From positions 186,001-250,000 of the forward strand of contig MU008156.1 of assembly GCA_010909165.1 (NCBI GenBank): a DNA stretch of 64,000 nucleotides, read 5' to 3'. The notes beneath the pieces are model-generated. The model was not told the origin of the DNA, did no database searches, and saw only the letters and a program-made list of their open reading frames with translations. The translations under genes and the position numbers were made by a program. Source of the DNA: Anthoceros angustus (Eukaryota > Streptophyta > Anthocerotopsida > Anthocerotales > Anthocerotaceae). Below are positions 20,783 through 30,913 of this stretch, piece by piece. Every line of letters begins with the position of its first letter. Position 1 is the stretch's first letter.

Positions 20783-22995
20783 CGGGGAGATGAGAGCGGA
20801 CAAGGAGGAGCATTTTGTGTACGAGGCGTGCTACGACCCGTTCCGCCACACGCCGCTGGGTGCGTGCCTGTGCAGCAGGAATTTGTTGGCGCTTCCAATT
20901 TGAGTTGCTTGAATTTTGTGGGCGGTTGGGGATGGCTGCCATGCAGGCGGGCAATTACAGCAACAGCAGCAACAACACCAGCAGCAGCGACACCAGCAGT
21001 TGGGCCCGGTGGAGCAATTCCAACAGCCTCCCGATCTGCACCCGTTCCCTGCCCCGTTCCAGGCCTCCCCTGACCCCGCCACTGAGGCTCACCAATTCCA
21101 CGCCGCGGGCCCGGGCACTGGCCCTGACGCCGCCACCAATTCCAGGTCCCCGACCCCGTGCCCGTGCACCAGTTCCAGGCCCCGACCCTCCCCAGTTCCA
21201 GCCTGGGGACCTCCCGGGCTTGAGCGTCCGGCCCGTTCCCAGGTATGTGTGTACTTGCATTCCTCGTTCTGCTGCTGCTGCCATGAACCTCACGTGATGC
21301 TGCCTCACGTGCCTGCCGCTCACGTGGCGGGTGGTGGTGGGTGGTCACGTGAGGGTGCAGCCGGCGCGGTGGTAGCGGGGGTGGGGAGCTGAGCAAGCCT
21401 TCGTCCGTGCGGAAATTCCACAAGGCGGACAGGGAGAAGCTGCGGCGGGATAAATTGAATGAGCAGTTCGCGGAGCTGGCAGGCGTGCTTGGTGGGTTTG
21501 CTGGGCGGGCTAATGCGAATGCAAACGCAAATGCGAACTGTCGCTGCTTCTCAGCTTAGGGTTGTGGGGTGTTGTTGTTTGCTCGCAGATCCTGATCGGC
21601 CCAAGAACGACAAGGCAACCATCCTGGGGGACAGCGTGCAGACGGTGAGGGAATTGCGTGCAGAGGTGAAGCGGCTCAAGGCGGAGCACGACGCGCTCTT
21701 GGACGAGTCCCGGGATGTAAGTGAGGGAATGCAGCAGTGGGTGTTACGGCTGGTGGCATTGCGGGAGCCTGGGCTGCATTGATGGATGATGGGTCTGTGC
21801 AGCTGACGCAGGAGAAATCAGAGCTGCGGGAGGAGAAGTCGAGCCTGCAGACGGACACTGACAGCCTGCAGGCGCAGCTGCAGCAGAGGTTGCAGCTCAT
21901 CATGCCATGGGTGGGCATGGACGTGTCGGCCATGATGGGAGGCTCTCCCTACCCTTACCCTTCCGTGCCCATGCCCCCTGCTGCTGCTCGCCCGCAAGGT
22001 GGTGTTGCTGCTCCAGGCACCGCTCCTCCTCCTCCTGGACAAGCTCAGCAGCAGCAGCAGCACGCTCTTCCCTACGTGCCTGCTCCCGGGCCCGGAGGGG
22101 GCTTCCCCATGCACCCTCCTCCCCTGCAGGCCTTCGCCATGTTCGGGAGCAGGCACGGGGAGGGAGCTGTGCCTCCCTACATGCACTACCCGCATTACCC
22201 TCCTCCCCCGTCCCACTCCCATGTGGAGAGGCCGTATGCGCAGTACCCATCTGCCATGCAGCCTCCTCCTGGCTACCTCATGCAGATGCAGGCTCAGGTG
22301 TCTGCTGCTCCAGGGCCCCCCTTCTACAGACCTTACGGGGCCCCTGGCATGCCGCCATCGCAGCCTCCTCCCCCACCACCTCCTCCTCCTCCTCCAGCCC
22401 TTGAGATCTCCCAGAGCGGGCCTGAAGGAGAGCAGTCCACCTCGTCCCACCAGCCTCCTTCTTCGCACGACCACACTGATGTGCAGACTGTGTTGCAGCT
22501 CAAGACAGGAGGCAACTCGTCAGCATCAGGACAGGCCCCGCAGCCCACTCAAGGAGCAGGAACAGGAGCAGGAGCAGGATCAGCATCAGCATCAGCATCT
22601 GGAGGAAAAGCACAGCAGGTGGTACCACTGCTTCTTTGCCTTCTTCCTCACCTTCACAACAATGCTGATGCAATGCAGTGCAAGGCTGTACGTGACATGA
22701 TACTAACTGTGTGGCCCATTCCCAGCCTGCAAGCACTGTCTCTGCCTCCTCCAGCCTGCAGAAGGAATCGGTGAAGAGGGAAGATAGCTCAGGAGCCCCA
22801 CAGGCAAGTGATGCGTCCACACCCCTTGATCTCAGTCTCAGAACCACTTCAGCTGCACCCACAGCTTCCAGTCAGAGTGCCTCGTCTGCTGGTAGTGACG
22901 TTGAAGGTGCCAGAGGAGATGAAGACAGGCTACACAACCAGGAGCCTTCGCAGCAAAGACGGTCTCTGGATATACGAAACCCAACAACCCCCTAA
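20715..22995 (+). CDS. bHLH121: bHLH transcription factor, bHLH121/URI-like
   Basis: Six exons: 20715-20859, 20947-21242, 21389-21491, 21589-21716, 21803-22618, 22726-22995; about 585 residues. A polyglutamine run opens the protein. The basic region KADREKLRRDKLNEQF ends exon 3 and helix 2 (DPDRPKNDKATILGDSV) begins exon 4, so an intron lies in the loop. A leucine zipper follows (LTQEKSELREEKSSLQTDTD, then LQQRLQLIMPW), the signature of Arabidopsis bHLH121 (URI), an iron-deficiency regulator that pairs with group IVc bHLHs. The rest is Pro/His/Gln-rich, plausibly an activation region, and near the C-terminus stands LDLSL, which fits an EAR repression motif. The acceptor at 21389 and the frame of exon 2, rich in CCAGTTCCAG-like repeats, are less certain than the bHLH part. 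It is far longer than the Arabidopsis protein (about 340 residues). Confidence 0.82.
20745..20780. repeat. CAG trinucleotide run in exon 1 of the bHLH gene
   Basis: About eleven CAG units with one GAG interruption encode the N-terminal polyglutamine tract of the bHLH121-like protein. A second CAG/CAA-rich stretch at 20958-21000 begins exon 2. Length polymorphism is likely. Confidence 0.85.
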
Positions 22996-23267
22996 CACTA
23001 CCTTCCATCCAATTTTGGGTCAGCTGTATGTATGTATGTATGTAACATCAGGTCCACCAACAGGCTCAGATTCCTGGAGCCCGGCTCATCTTGTCTGTCG
23101 GATCAATTGGATCCGCCGCCTCAACAAAAAAATCTTCCCTTGGAGAACCCATTTCGGGATTCTGTCTTGTTCCCGATCATGTGCGTAGTAACTAGGAAAC
23201 CACACTAGACTAGCAAGTATCAACCTCCATTTTTCCTCTGTACATCCGCGTGTACTGAAAAAATTCC

Positions 23268-23400
23268 ATATACCAACCAGTAATTGATGATTTACAAGTT
23301 AGGGTTCTAAAGATAACTTTCTGAAAATAATGTAGTCCATGTACCAACCAGTAATTGATGACATACAAGTTCGGGTTTTTAAAGATAATCTTTTGAATAA
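23268..23400. repeat. Two-copy direct repeat, about 74-bp period
   Basis: ACCAACCAGTAATTGATGA followed by TACAAGTT.GGGTT and AAAGATAA occurs at about 23271 and again at about 23343. The copies differ by about ten per cent. It lies between the bHLH gene and the tRNA gene. Confidence 0.8.
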
Positions 23401-23446
23401 CTTTTGAAAAAGAAAATAGTGCGTTTCCTGAACGTCTGCCTGCTCA

Positions 23447-23519
23447 TGGAGAAGACGGGCATCGATCCCGTTGCCTCCCGTATGCGAAACGGGCGCTCTA
23501 CCATTTGAGCTACTCCCCC
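23447..23519 (-). tRNA. tRNA-Ala (anticodon CGC)
   Basis: The minus strand folds as a 73-base tRNA. The acceptor GGGGGAG pairs with CTTCTCC (two G-U pairs), discriminator A; the D arm has TAGCTCAAATGGTAGAGC; the anticodon stem CCCGT/ACGGG encloses TTCGCAT, giving CGC for GCG Ala codons. The A box is normal. The T loop reads ATCGATG rather than TTCGATC, so position 54 is A and the B box is imperfect. No intron. It may be a working gene or one beginning to decay. Confidence 0.85.
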
Positions 23520-23917
23520 ACAAGAGTTAACTGTACTTTTCTATTTTTATAGACTTCAAATTTTTCCCTGCCGCCCCCGTTCACATTCCCCACGTTGAGG
23601 AGTTGAGGAAGTAGGGAGATCTGCTGTCCGAGAGCGTATTTTGGCAACCCTTCTCTGGATGGCCATATCTGCATCGATCGGCTCTGAGGCCCGTGCACGC
23701 GACGTGTGCCGGAAACAGAGGCTTGTCATTGTTTCTTAACTGGAGCTGCGCTGCGGGTGCAATTTTCACACAGTAGGGCGCGTTCAAGGCGCTGATCTAA
23801 GGCGGATCGGAGGCGGATCAGGCCATGCCCGGAGCGAGGGAGTGGTGAGGCACGAGTGTGAAGAATCCGGGAGAAGCGAACACGATCAGGGAGGCTCAGC
23901 ACCGTCAGCGGGCAGCC

Positions 23918-26513
23918 ATGGCTGCGGAGGAGCAGCTGGATCGAGATACTCTCTTCAGAAAGATGAAGTCCAAGGCTGAGAACAAGGTGGGAGACGCTGT
24001 GCAGTCCGCAGTTTCGTCCCTGGGAGCCTAGCTATTTTGCTGTTGCTGGATTGGATTCGTTATGAATCCGCGCAGATTAATTGAATCTCCGGAAGCTCTA
24101 TCTTGGATTGTGGTTGTGTGGTTGATTTGGATGGATTTTGTGTCTTTCTCCCCCCTGTTTCTCATGATTTGGACTGTAGTGAGCTCATAGGTTGGAAGTG
24201 GGGCTAGGACTGGGCTCCTAGTCACCGGAGATGATGTTTTGTGTAACCGTTGTGTGAAAGAATGGGGCCGTGATGGGTATGTGCATCAACTGATGGCACT
24301 GTTGTGATTATGATCTGCAGATGTGTTTTGACTGCAACGCGAAAAATCCGACATGGAGCTCAGTTACTTATGGCGTGTTTATCTGCCTTGACTGCTCTGC
24401 ACTGCACCGTAGCCTTGGTGTTCATGTCAGTTTTGTGAGGTGCGCAATATTAGGGGTTTCCGTGCCCGGGTTGCGTCTTCTCTTATTCCGGCTGTTTGCA
24501 CGTGATATAGGATTGGTTTTGTTCTGTAGATCTACGACCTTGGACAGCTGGAGCCAAGAACAGTTGAAACTGATGAGTTTTGGAGGCAACGCTCGAGCCT
24601 TGACCTTCTTCAAGCAGCATGGTTGGACTGACGGCGGGAAGATTGAATCTAAGTATACTTCTCGGGCAGCAGAGCTGTACAAGCAGCTACTTGTGAAGGA
24701 AGTTGCAAAGAGTGCTGCCACAGCCATTGCTCTGAACTCGCCCCCCTCGAAGATACCATCTGTATCAAACGGATTTTCGGACTTGAAAAGTGACCACGAT
24801 TTTTTTGATGCCAAACACGTCGACAGTGCACCTGCCCCTGCTCCCAGATTGCCCTCTGCACAAACAGCTGCTCCTGTGACTTCTGCCTCCCGGCCGGCAT
24901 TGGGCAGTGGTATAAAGAAGGGGCCTACTCTTGGGGCTAAGAAGATTGGCGGAGGTAAAACTGGAGGACTCGGTGTGAAGAAACTGACTACAAAGGTTGA
25001 TGTTACACTCTACTCTCTGCTTTTGGCCCTTGAGAGAGATCATTGGACTGTTCCCTGATTGATTTTCTTGCAGCTGAAGCTATCAGTTGGTGATTTCTTT
25101 TGATTCCTGAACTAGGATAGATGGGATGGGAGGATACTAAGTTGGTGCACTTTGTAAGGCGAGTGTGACAAGACCGGTTCTTTGTTAGCAGCCTAGTGAA
25201 GGGTTATATGATCAGAAGCCCGTTGATCCACCTCCGGAGCCTCTTGTTGCGATAACAACTTCAGCCACAGTGTCAGCACCCCACACCTCTCGGTTCATGT
25301 ACACTGATGATCAGCTGACGACCAGTTCAAATGGTGGAGGTTCCCACTCATCTGGACATGTATCTGCACCAACTGCAGCTGGAGACTTTTTTGCCGAGTT
25401 TGGAGCAAGCTCTGGCAGTCGAAAAACACCATCTGCTAGCCGCTCAAAAATCCAGGTACAGTGAGATACCCGGGGTGCAGTTTTCACTGCTTCCAGCCAG
25501 TTTGGGTCGAATTCTTATGTTTGATATCTGTCACCTGCAGGTTGAGGAGAGCAGTGAAGCACAACGGAAGTTTGCAAATGCAAAATCCATATCTTCTGCA
25601 CAGTTTTTTGGAGATTCCAGTAAAGCTGTTGACACAGAGAATACAGTCAGGCTTCAAAAGTTTGCTGTGAGTAAAGCTGTGACAAGTCCTCAATCTGAAG
25701 CTGTTTGGGTGGTGGATTAACACTCTGTTTGGCAATCTGAGAGTGTGAGTATTCAGGTGTGGTGACTGACTGGACTTTCCAATTTGCTTTTGCGAACTGC
25801 AGAATTCGTCATCTATTTCAAGTGCAGACTTTTTTGACCGTGATGAGGGTGGCAGCAGTGCCTCACCTATGGATCTTACTGCCTCAGAGTTAATGACAAA
25901 GCTGTCGATGCAGGTATGTGACTGCTTGTGGCTGGTCTTCGACTCGAGCTTCCTGTGGCTGGTGTTGAACTGCAACTGCTTGTGGCTGGTCTTTAATTGC
26001 AATTGGGGATAAGGATATATGAGTTGCTTCCAACTTGGCTCTCTGAACAAAGTTAATTTGAAGCTACTGATACATCGTGGTGGTTATCGCTGGTGTACCT
26101 CAAATCTTCTTGAGTGTGTTTTTGACTTGTCCAGGTTTGGTCTCTTGAAAGAAAACCGATGTAGGCCCTCCACTAACAATACATTTAAATTAGAAAGATG
26201 AGAGAAGGGAGGATTTTAGATCCTTCTTTTCTTCAGGCGGAGTATGTCCAGGTTGTCTTGGATGCATTATGATGCACAGGGTCAAGCCCCGTCCTAGGCA
26301 GATGCTTGTTCGTTCCTTGGCTAAAGTGATTTGGAGTGTGGACAAACCTAGGTGTAAAGTCAGGGTAGCTTGGACCCAGGGCTAATGGATCTTCATGCTT
26401 TTCAGGCCTCCCAGGATATGACAACGCTGAAAAACATAGCTGGAGATACTGGGAAGATGCTCTCATCCATGGCATCCAGTTTCATTAGAGACCTCAATTA
26501 CAACAACTTCTAG
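23918..26513 (+). CDS. ADP-ribosylation factor GTPase-activating protein (AGD8/9/10 type)
   Basis: Seven exons: 23918-23986, 24321-24439, 24530-24995, 25192-25455, 25541-25666, 25803-25913, 26406-26513; about 420 residues. The ArfGAP zinc finger starts in exon 2: [20 protein letters not shown], then [20 protein letters not shown], giving the C-x2-C-x16-C-x2-C ligands and the catalytic Arg in HRSLGVH. It continues with [12 protein letters not shown] and [15 protein letters not shown]. The long tail has GLY/Lys-rich and Ser-rich parts and short ADFFD and AQFFGD motifs, as in ArfGAP2/3 relatives, and ends LNYNNF. Such proteins trigger GTP hydrolysis on ARF1 at Golgi membranes during COPI vesicle cycling. 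Intron 2 is 90 bases with no stop, so its retention would stay in frame. Confidence 0.95.
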
Positions 26514-27366
26514 AGAGTATGTGCAGGCACACAGCATGAACGTGGTGACCTCTAATGGGTTCATCGCTAGGAGGTTGCCCTCTTTAGCAGATGATTTTGG
26601 GAACTGCTGTGTATTTCCAAGCATTTGGCTCTGCGTGCTCAGGACTGGTGCTGCTGCAGTAGTCCCTTACCCTTCATGTTCTCATACTCGCATTCCTGCA
26701 GATCTCTGAGTTTCATACGGCGTTATGCTTAGTGGTCTGCATAGGTTGTGGAAGCATAGTGATATTGTACAACAGATAGCAAGATTGACTTTGAAGGAAC
26801 ATTCTGATGTCTGAGGCGGATTGTGATTGTACATCCCTGGCCCGTTTCAAATTGGATGTCCTGGCGCCGGAATATATCCCTCTCTTTCCTCAGGGTTTTG
26901 GAAGTTGTGTGGCAGATTGGAGAGCTGAGCTTCTTGAAGTGATGAAGGTCGCCTTCAGACTGAAGGAAGATTGTCGACGGTAATGCCCGTGTAGAAGTGT
27001 GCCTTCTGTACACGGGCCTTGGTGGCCCTGTAGGTAATCAGCTCGCCATTGCGCATGGCAAACAGGCTGATTGTTATCTGGTTCTTGCTCCCTCTCCCCT
27101 TAATTCTTTTGTACCGGCCATCACTAGAGCAGTATTTTGTCATATTTTTGGAACCTGGTTCGCATCTTTCCCGACTGTTGAAGATGGCATCTAATAAATA
27201 ATTGTAAACGAGCACAGCACACAGCCCGTTCTGTTGGTGTCAATCTGATCTGACTTGCGGAACAAACCAGCCCCGGACTCCGGAGGCTCTATGGTGTTGC
27301 TCTTCCTGCGATACATACCAGGCTTGTAACGGAGTTGAGGAAAGGTAAAAAGAAAAGCTAAAACGG
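26514..27366. other. Non-coding interval between ARF-GAP and GRAS genes
   Basis: The two genes converge here, so both 3' untranslated regions should lie in this 850-base stretch. Nothing coding or repetitive stands out. Confidence 0.5.
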
Positions 27367-30153
27367 TTAACAATCCCAAAACGAGGCGGAAAAGAGCGGG
27401 CGCTCCTTCCACCTCAGAATCAAGCATTCTTGCTGTTGCTCGACCTGGAAGCCGTTGCCGGGATACTGGTTGAGAAGCCACTCCACCTGCGTGCTGCACC
27501 TGTGAGGAACAGTCCTGGGCTTGAATCCCGCCTTCAAGAGCCGAGCTCGCCACTGGTGAGGCGTCTCATAGCGCTCAACCCTCTCCTCCCCCTCGCAGGC
27601 CACGATGTTGATGATTTCCCGGCCGAACCACAGCTGCTCGATCTGAGCCCTCTCAGGGCTGTCCTGCTCCAGAGCCGCGGCCAAGGAGTCGAAGATGGCC
27701 GAGTAGAAATGCAGCGCCTCCAGAAAGCGGGCCAGGAAGTGAGAGCCGTTATGGTTGGCATCCGGCTCCAACACGGACACCACCCTGGGCTGCAGGCTCC
27801 GCACCACAGCCAGGACGTTGGCTATGGTCCGCCCGCTCTCGTCGTGCAACAGCTTGTGCAACACGCCGGAACAGTTCACCGCCAGGCAAGACCGCGCCTC
27901 CGCCGCCGCTCCCAGCATCCACGGCTGCAGGCTGGCCGCCGCCTCCACCACCGTGCTGCTGAACTCGAAGGCCAGGCCCAGGGAGTTGGCGTAGCTGGCA
28001 ATGTGCTGCCCCGCCTCGTGCACATCGTCCAGCGAGCAGGGCGGGTGGAAGTGCTTGTGGCTCAGCACCGCGGCCGTGAGGCGTATCCGGGCGGGGGGGC
28101 CGCCGGGCCGAGACTTGAGATCCTGCAGCAGCGAGATCCACTGCCAGCTCTTCACCGGGGACAAGTCCAGCACATGCACATCCTCTTCTCCCTCAAAGGC
28201 CTCCAGGATGGCCCGGTTGGCCGCCATCCCGCAGAATTTGGGGATGGGGCACACGTCGTGCAGGTACTGGCAGGCCTGCACCACGGCCCCCTCTGTGGGC
28301 TCCTTGCACCCCAGCGCCTTGTACAGCCCCGGCCCGCTCCCAATGCCCGCCATCCGCGCCACCAGCCCGTACGTGAAGTACGAGGCCACGCGCTGCATGG
28401 AATCCCCGTATGGCGACAGCATCGCGCTCAGCTCTGACAGGATGGAATTCGCCTCCGCGAAGTTGCTGCTGCCGATGGCGTCTGCGCAGCTGATTACCAG
28501 GTTCACCAGGTGCACTCCCGGGGAGACCTCCTCTTCCGGATCCGCCTTGCCATGGTGGGAACGGATGGGGTCAGGAGGCGGTACCGCTCCCGGTGCGGGA
28601 AAGCCAGTGGAGCCAGCCATGGCCATCTGCCTCACAGTGGTGGGATCCGGCACACCTGGTTGCACAACTTGGCTGTACCCCGACTCCTGCAACACACTGC
28701 CCACTCGGAGGTGCTCCTCCTGCCAGCTACTCTCCATCTGCATGCATTGCGTGCAGGAAGGAAGCGGGTTGTACTCCTCCCACGGGACCGATGGGTGGTA
28801 GTTAAACCTGACATCACCACAGACTGCTGCTGGTGCTTGGGTTATGGGTGCAGCAGCCACTACCCCTTCCGAGGATGCAAAGGATGCGGACGACAAGGAA
28901 TAGTCAAATACTAGTGATGGTAACGGAGTGTCATTGAATATAGATTGAAAATTGAAGTCCCGAGGCGACTGGAATCTGCATGTCGGTTCTGACATTCTCA
29001 CATCTTCGTAGGTCAAAACCTCCGATGACCTCGATGGTGTGAGAGTGTCTATCTCTGAAACAGAATGCCCGCCATACGTCTGTCTCTCCTGAGGCACCAC
29101 AAGTGTCACACGTTCCTCTCGGCCATGACACCCAGCTTTCTCACCTACTACCGCACTCTTCATACTACCCGCAAAATTACCTACTCCACTGCAGCCTGCT
29201 GCTGGGCTTGTGCAGCTGTAAGGATCTTCAGATTCAAGTGCAGCTAGAGGAGTGGCTTCAACTTCAATTGTTGTAGGCAACCGAAGTCCATACGTACTAC
29301 TACTAGCAGCTGGGACATGGAAATCAGGGACTGACCTCTGCTGCATTGGCATGTGGTTAGACGGCACACCGGCCAGTAGCACGTTGAAGGGCGCTGCGGT
29401 GCTGGAGTCACATGAATCGCTCCCGTGGCTCATTATTGTCTTCGGGGAGCTGGAGTCCGCTTGATCTGCAAGGCTTCGCTGGCTGTGACAGCTGTTGGAG
29501 GAATTGCAGGCTGTGGACGATGACGTCGGGGAAGGCTCTTGTTGTTGCGGGAATACTGGAACAACACCTGGTCCACCATCTCTCCTCAACACGCTCTCTA
29601 GATCGGCCACAATGCTGTGCACATCCTTGTTCCTCAATTCCGCATCATCCTGCATATGCCTCATCTCGCACGCAGCTTGGTGAAAGATTTGTGCCAGATT
29701 GAACTGCCTTGGAGACTGCAAATGCAAATATTGCTCCTCCACCCTCTCCTCACTTCCGCAGCAGCTCCCTTGCACGTCGGCAACCGCACCATGCGCGGGA
29801 CTCGGCACAGTTACATGTCCTGATGCATCAAGGCATGAAACTGCACCGTCTCGCAGCGCTGGCCCGTCCACCTTGCTCACTTCTTGCCTCGCCTGCATTC
29901 CAGATTGCGACACAGCCGTGGAAGGTTGCATGCTCGCGCTCTCACTGCCAATTGTGGAGATTACAACACCACGACCGGTTCCCGCACCGCCAATTCTCAC
30001 CGCAAGGGCTTCTACTTCCTCTTCCGTTCCAGAGTTACTACTATATGAAGCTGGTGATTCAGAGAGATGGGACAGCTGTGTGGATCTGGACATCATTGGC
30101 TGCCAACATAGAATTTTCTCCAAACGCATCCGTCCATCTCTTGATGAATCCAA
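27367..30153 (-). CDS. GRAS-domain transcriptional regulator
   Basis: One intronless frame of 928 codons. The C-terminal ~390 residues form a full GRAS domain: LHR1 (HLVNLVISCADAIGSSNFAE), the VHIID core as VHVLDLSPVKSWQW (~660), LHR2, PFYRE-like LWFGREIINIVACEGEERVE (~830), and a SAW end LILRWKERPLFSASFWDC. The first ~540 residues are Ser/Gln/Pro-rich and look disordered, without DELLA or TVHYNP motifs, so it is not a DELLA protein. I could not settle the subfamily. GRAS proteins act in the nucleus, usually through partner transcription factors. Met20 is an alternative start. The gene faces away from the coiled-coil gene at 30914, across a 760-bp gap. Confidence 0.93.
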   Translation of the reverse strand: MDSSRDGRMRLEKILCWQPMMSRSTQLSHLSESPASYSSNSGTEEEVEALAVRIGGAGTGRGVVISTIGSESASMQPSTAVSQSGMQARQEVSKVDGPALRDGAVSCLDASGHVTVPSPAHGAVADVQGSCCGSEERVEEQYLHLQSPRQFNLAQIFHQAACEMRHMQDDAELRNKDVHSIVADLESVLRRDGGPGVVPVFPQQQEPSPTSSSTACNSSNSCHSQRSLADQADSSSPKTIMSHGSDSCDSSTAAPFNVLLAGVPSNHMPMQQRSVPDFHVPAASSSTYGLRLPTTIEVEATPLAALESEDPYSCTSPAAGCSGVGNFAGSMKSAVVGEKAGCHGREERVTLVVPQERQTYGGHSVSEIDTLTPSRSSEVLTYEDVRMSEPTCRFQSPRDFNFQSIFNDTPLPSLVFDYSLSSASFASSEGVVAAAPITQAPAAVCGDVRFNYHPSVPWEEYNPLPSCTQCMQMESSWQEEHLRVGSVLQESGYSQVVQPGVPDPTTVRQMAMAGSTGFPAPGAVPPPDPIRSHHGKADPEEEVSPGVHLVNLVISCADAIGSSNFAEANSILSELSAMLSPYGDSMQRVASYFTYGLVARMAGIGSGPGLYKALGCKEPTEGAVVQACQYLHDVCPIPKFCGMAANRAILEAFEGEEDVHVLDLSPVKSWQWISLLQDLKSRPGGPPARIRLTAAVLSHKHFHPPCSLDDVHEAGQHIASYANSLGLAFEFSSTVVEAAASLQPWMLGAAAEARSCLAVNCSGVLHKLLHDESGRTIANVLAVVRSLQPRVVSVLEPDANHNGSHFLARFLEALHFYSAIFDSLAAALEQDSPERAQIEQLWFGREIINIVACEGEERVERYETPHQWRARLLKAGFKPRTVPHRCSTQVEWLLNQYPGNGFQVEQQQECLILRWKERPLFSASFWDC

Positions 30154-30913
30154 TTCGGCTCCTCAACTCCCCGATGCTCAAAAGCCGTACTCACAAAGCC
30201 TATTCATATGCAGCTGGATTCACTCCTGCGCGTGCATATCCCAATTGTGGACACTCCTGCATGTTTCCATACTCCTGCTTGCCACCGGATGTTGCTGCTT
30301 CCTCTGAGAATCCAGAGCGCGGCCCAACCGTGATATGCAACCTAGAATCGCCTCAGTCCTTGTGTGCAATGATGCGTCGTGACAGCGACGGCAGTGCAGG
30401 GAAATGGCACACAGCAGAGCAACGCAGATGGTAGGCAGAGCGACAAGGTGGTAAGTAGTCTAGCAAGGTAGGTAGCGGAGATGGTCTTGTAGGCCACCAA
30501 ATTCAAGGCAACCAAAACGCTCACGCTCGCCAGCCAAGAAAGCTCCGAAACCCGGCCGGGCTGCAATGGGACCGTGTCCTTTCTCCTGGCCGGCGCCGGG
30601 ATCCGTTCCGCGGACGCGCATTGCCCCACAACCCCATTTAATTAGAGAAAGACAAGGATAGCACACCAGCAAACCAAGCTTGTCGCGGCGCGGCGCTTCG
30701 TTTGTCCCGCACTCTCCTAGCTCCTCAGTTATCACGCCCGCTCATCTGAGGTTCGGCCCGAGCCTCCAGCTTGGGCGCGAAGGCTCTTCGAACTTTCTCC
30801 CGCCATTCGCGCCTCGCCGGAAGCGCGAGCTTCCCACGGCCTGCCAGCAGGCAATGTGATCGAGGCGCTTGCCTGATGTAGATTGCAGCAATCCTGAACT
30901 GTGCATCTGGTGA
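30154..30913. promoter_or_regulatory. Shared upstream region of GRAS and coiled-coil genes
   Basis: A head-to-head gap of about 760 bases. The half near the coiled-coil gene is GC-rich (for example GGCCGGCGCCGG near 30589). No coding exon seen. It should contain both promoters and the GRAS leader. Confidence 0.45.

Noticed and set aside
27430-28437. 335-codon frame opposite the GRAS gene
   Set aside because: It is antisense to a full GRAS domain and reads as His/Arg/Gln-rich noise typical of the reverse of GC-rich coding DNA.
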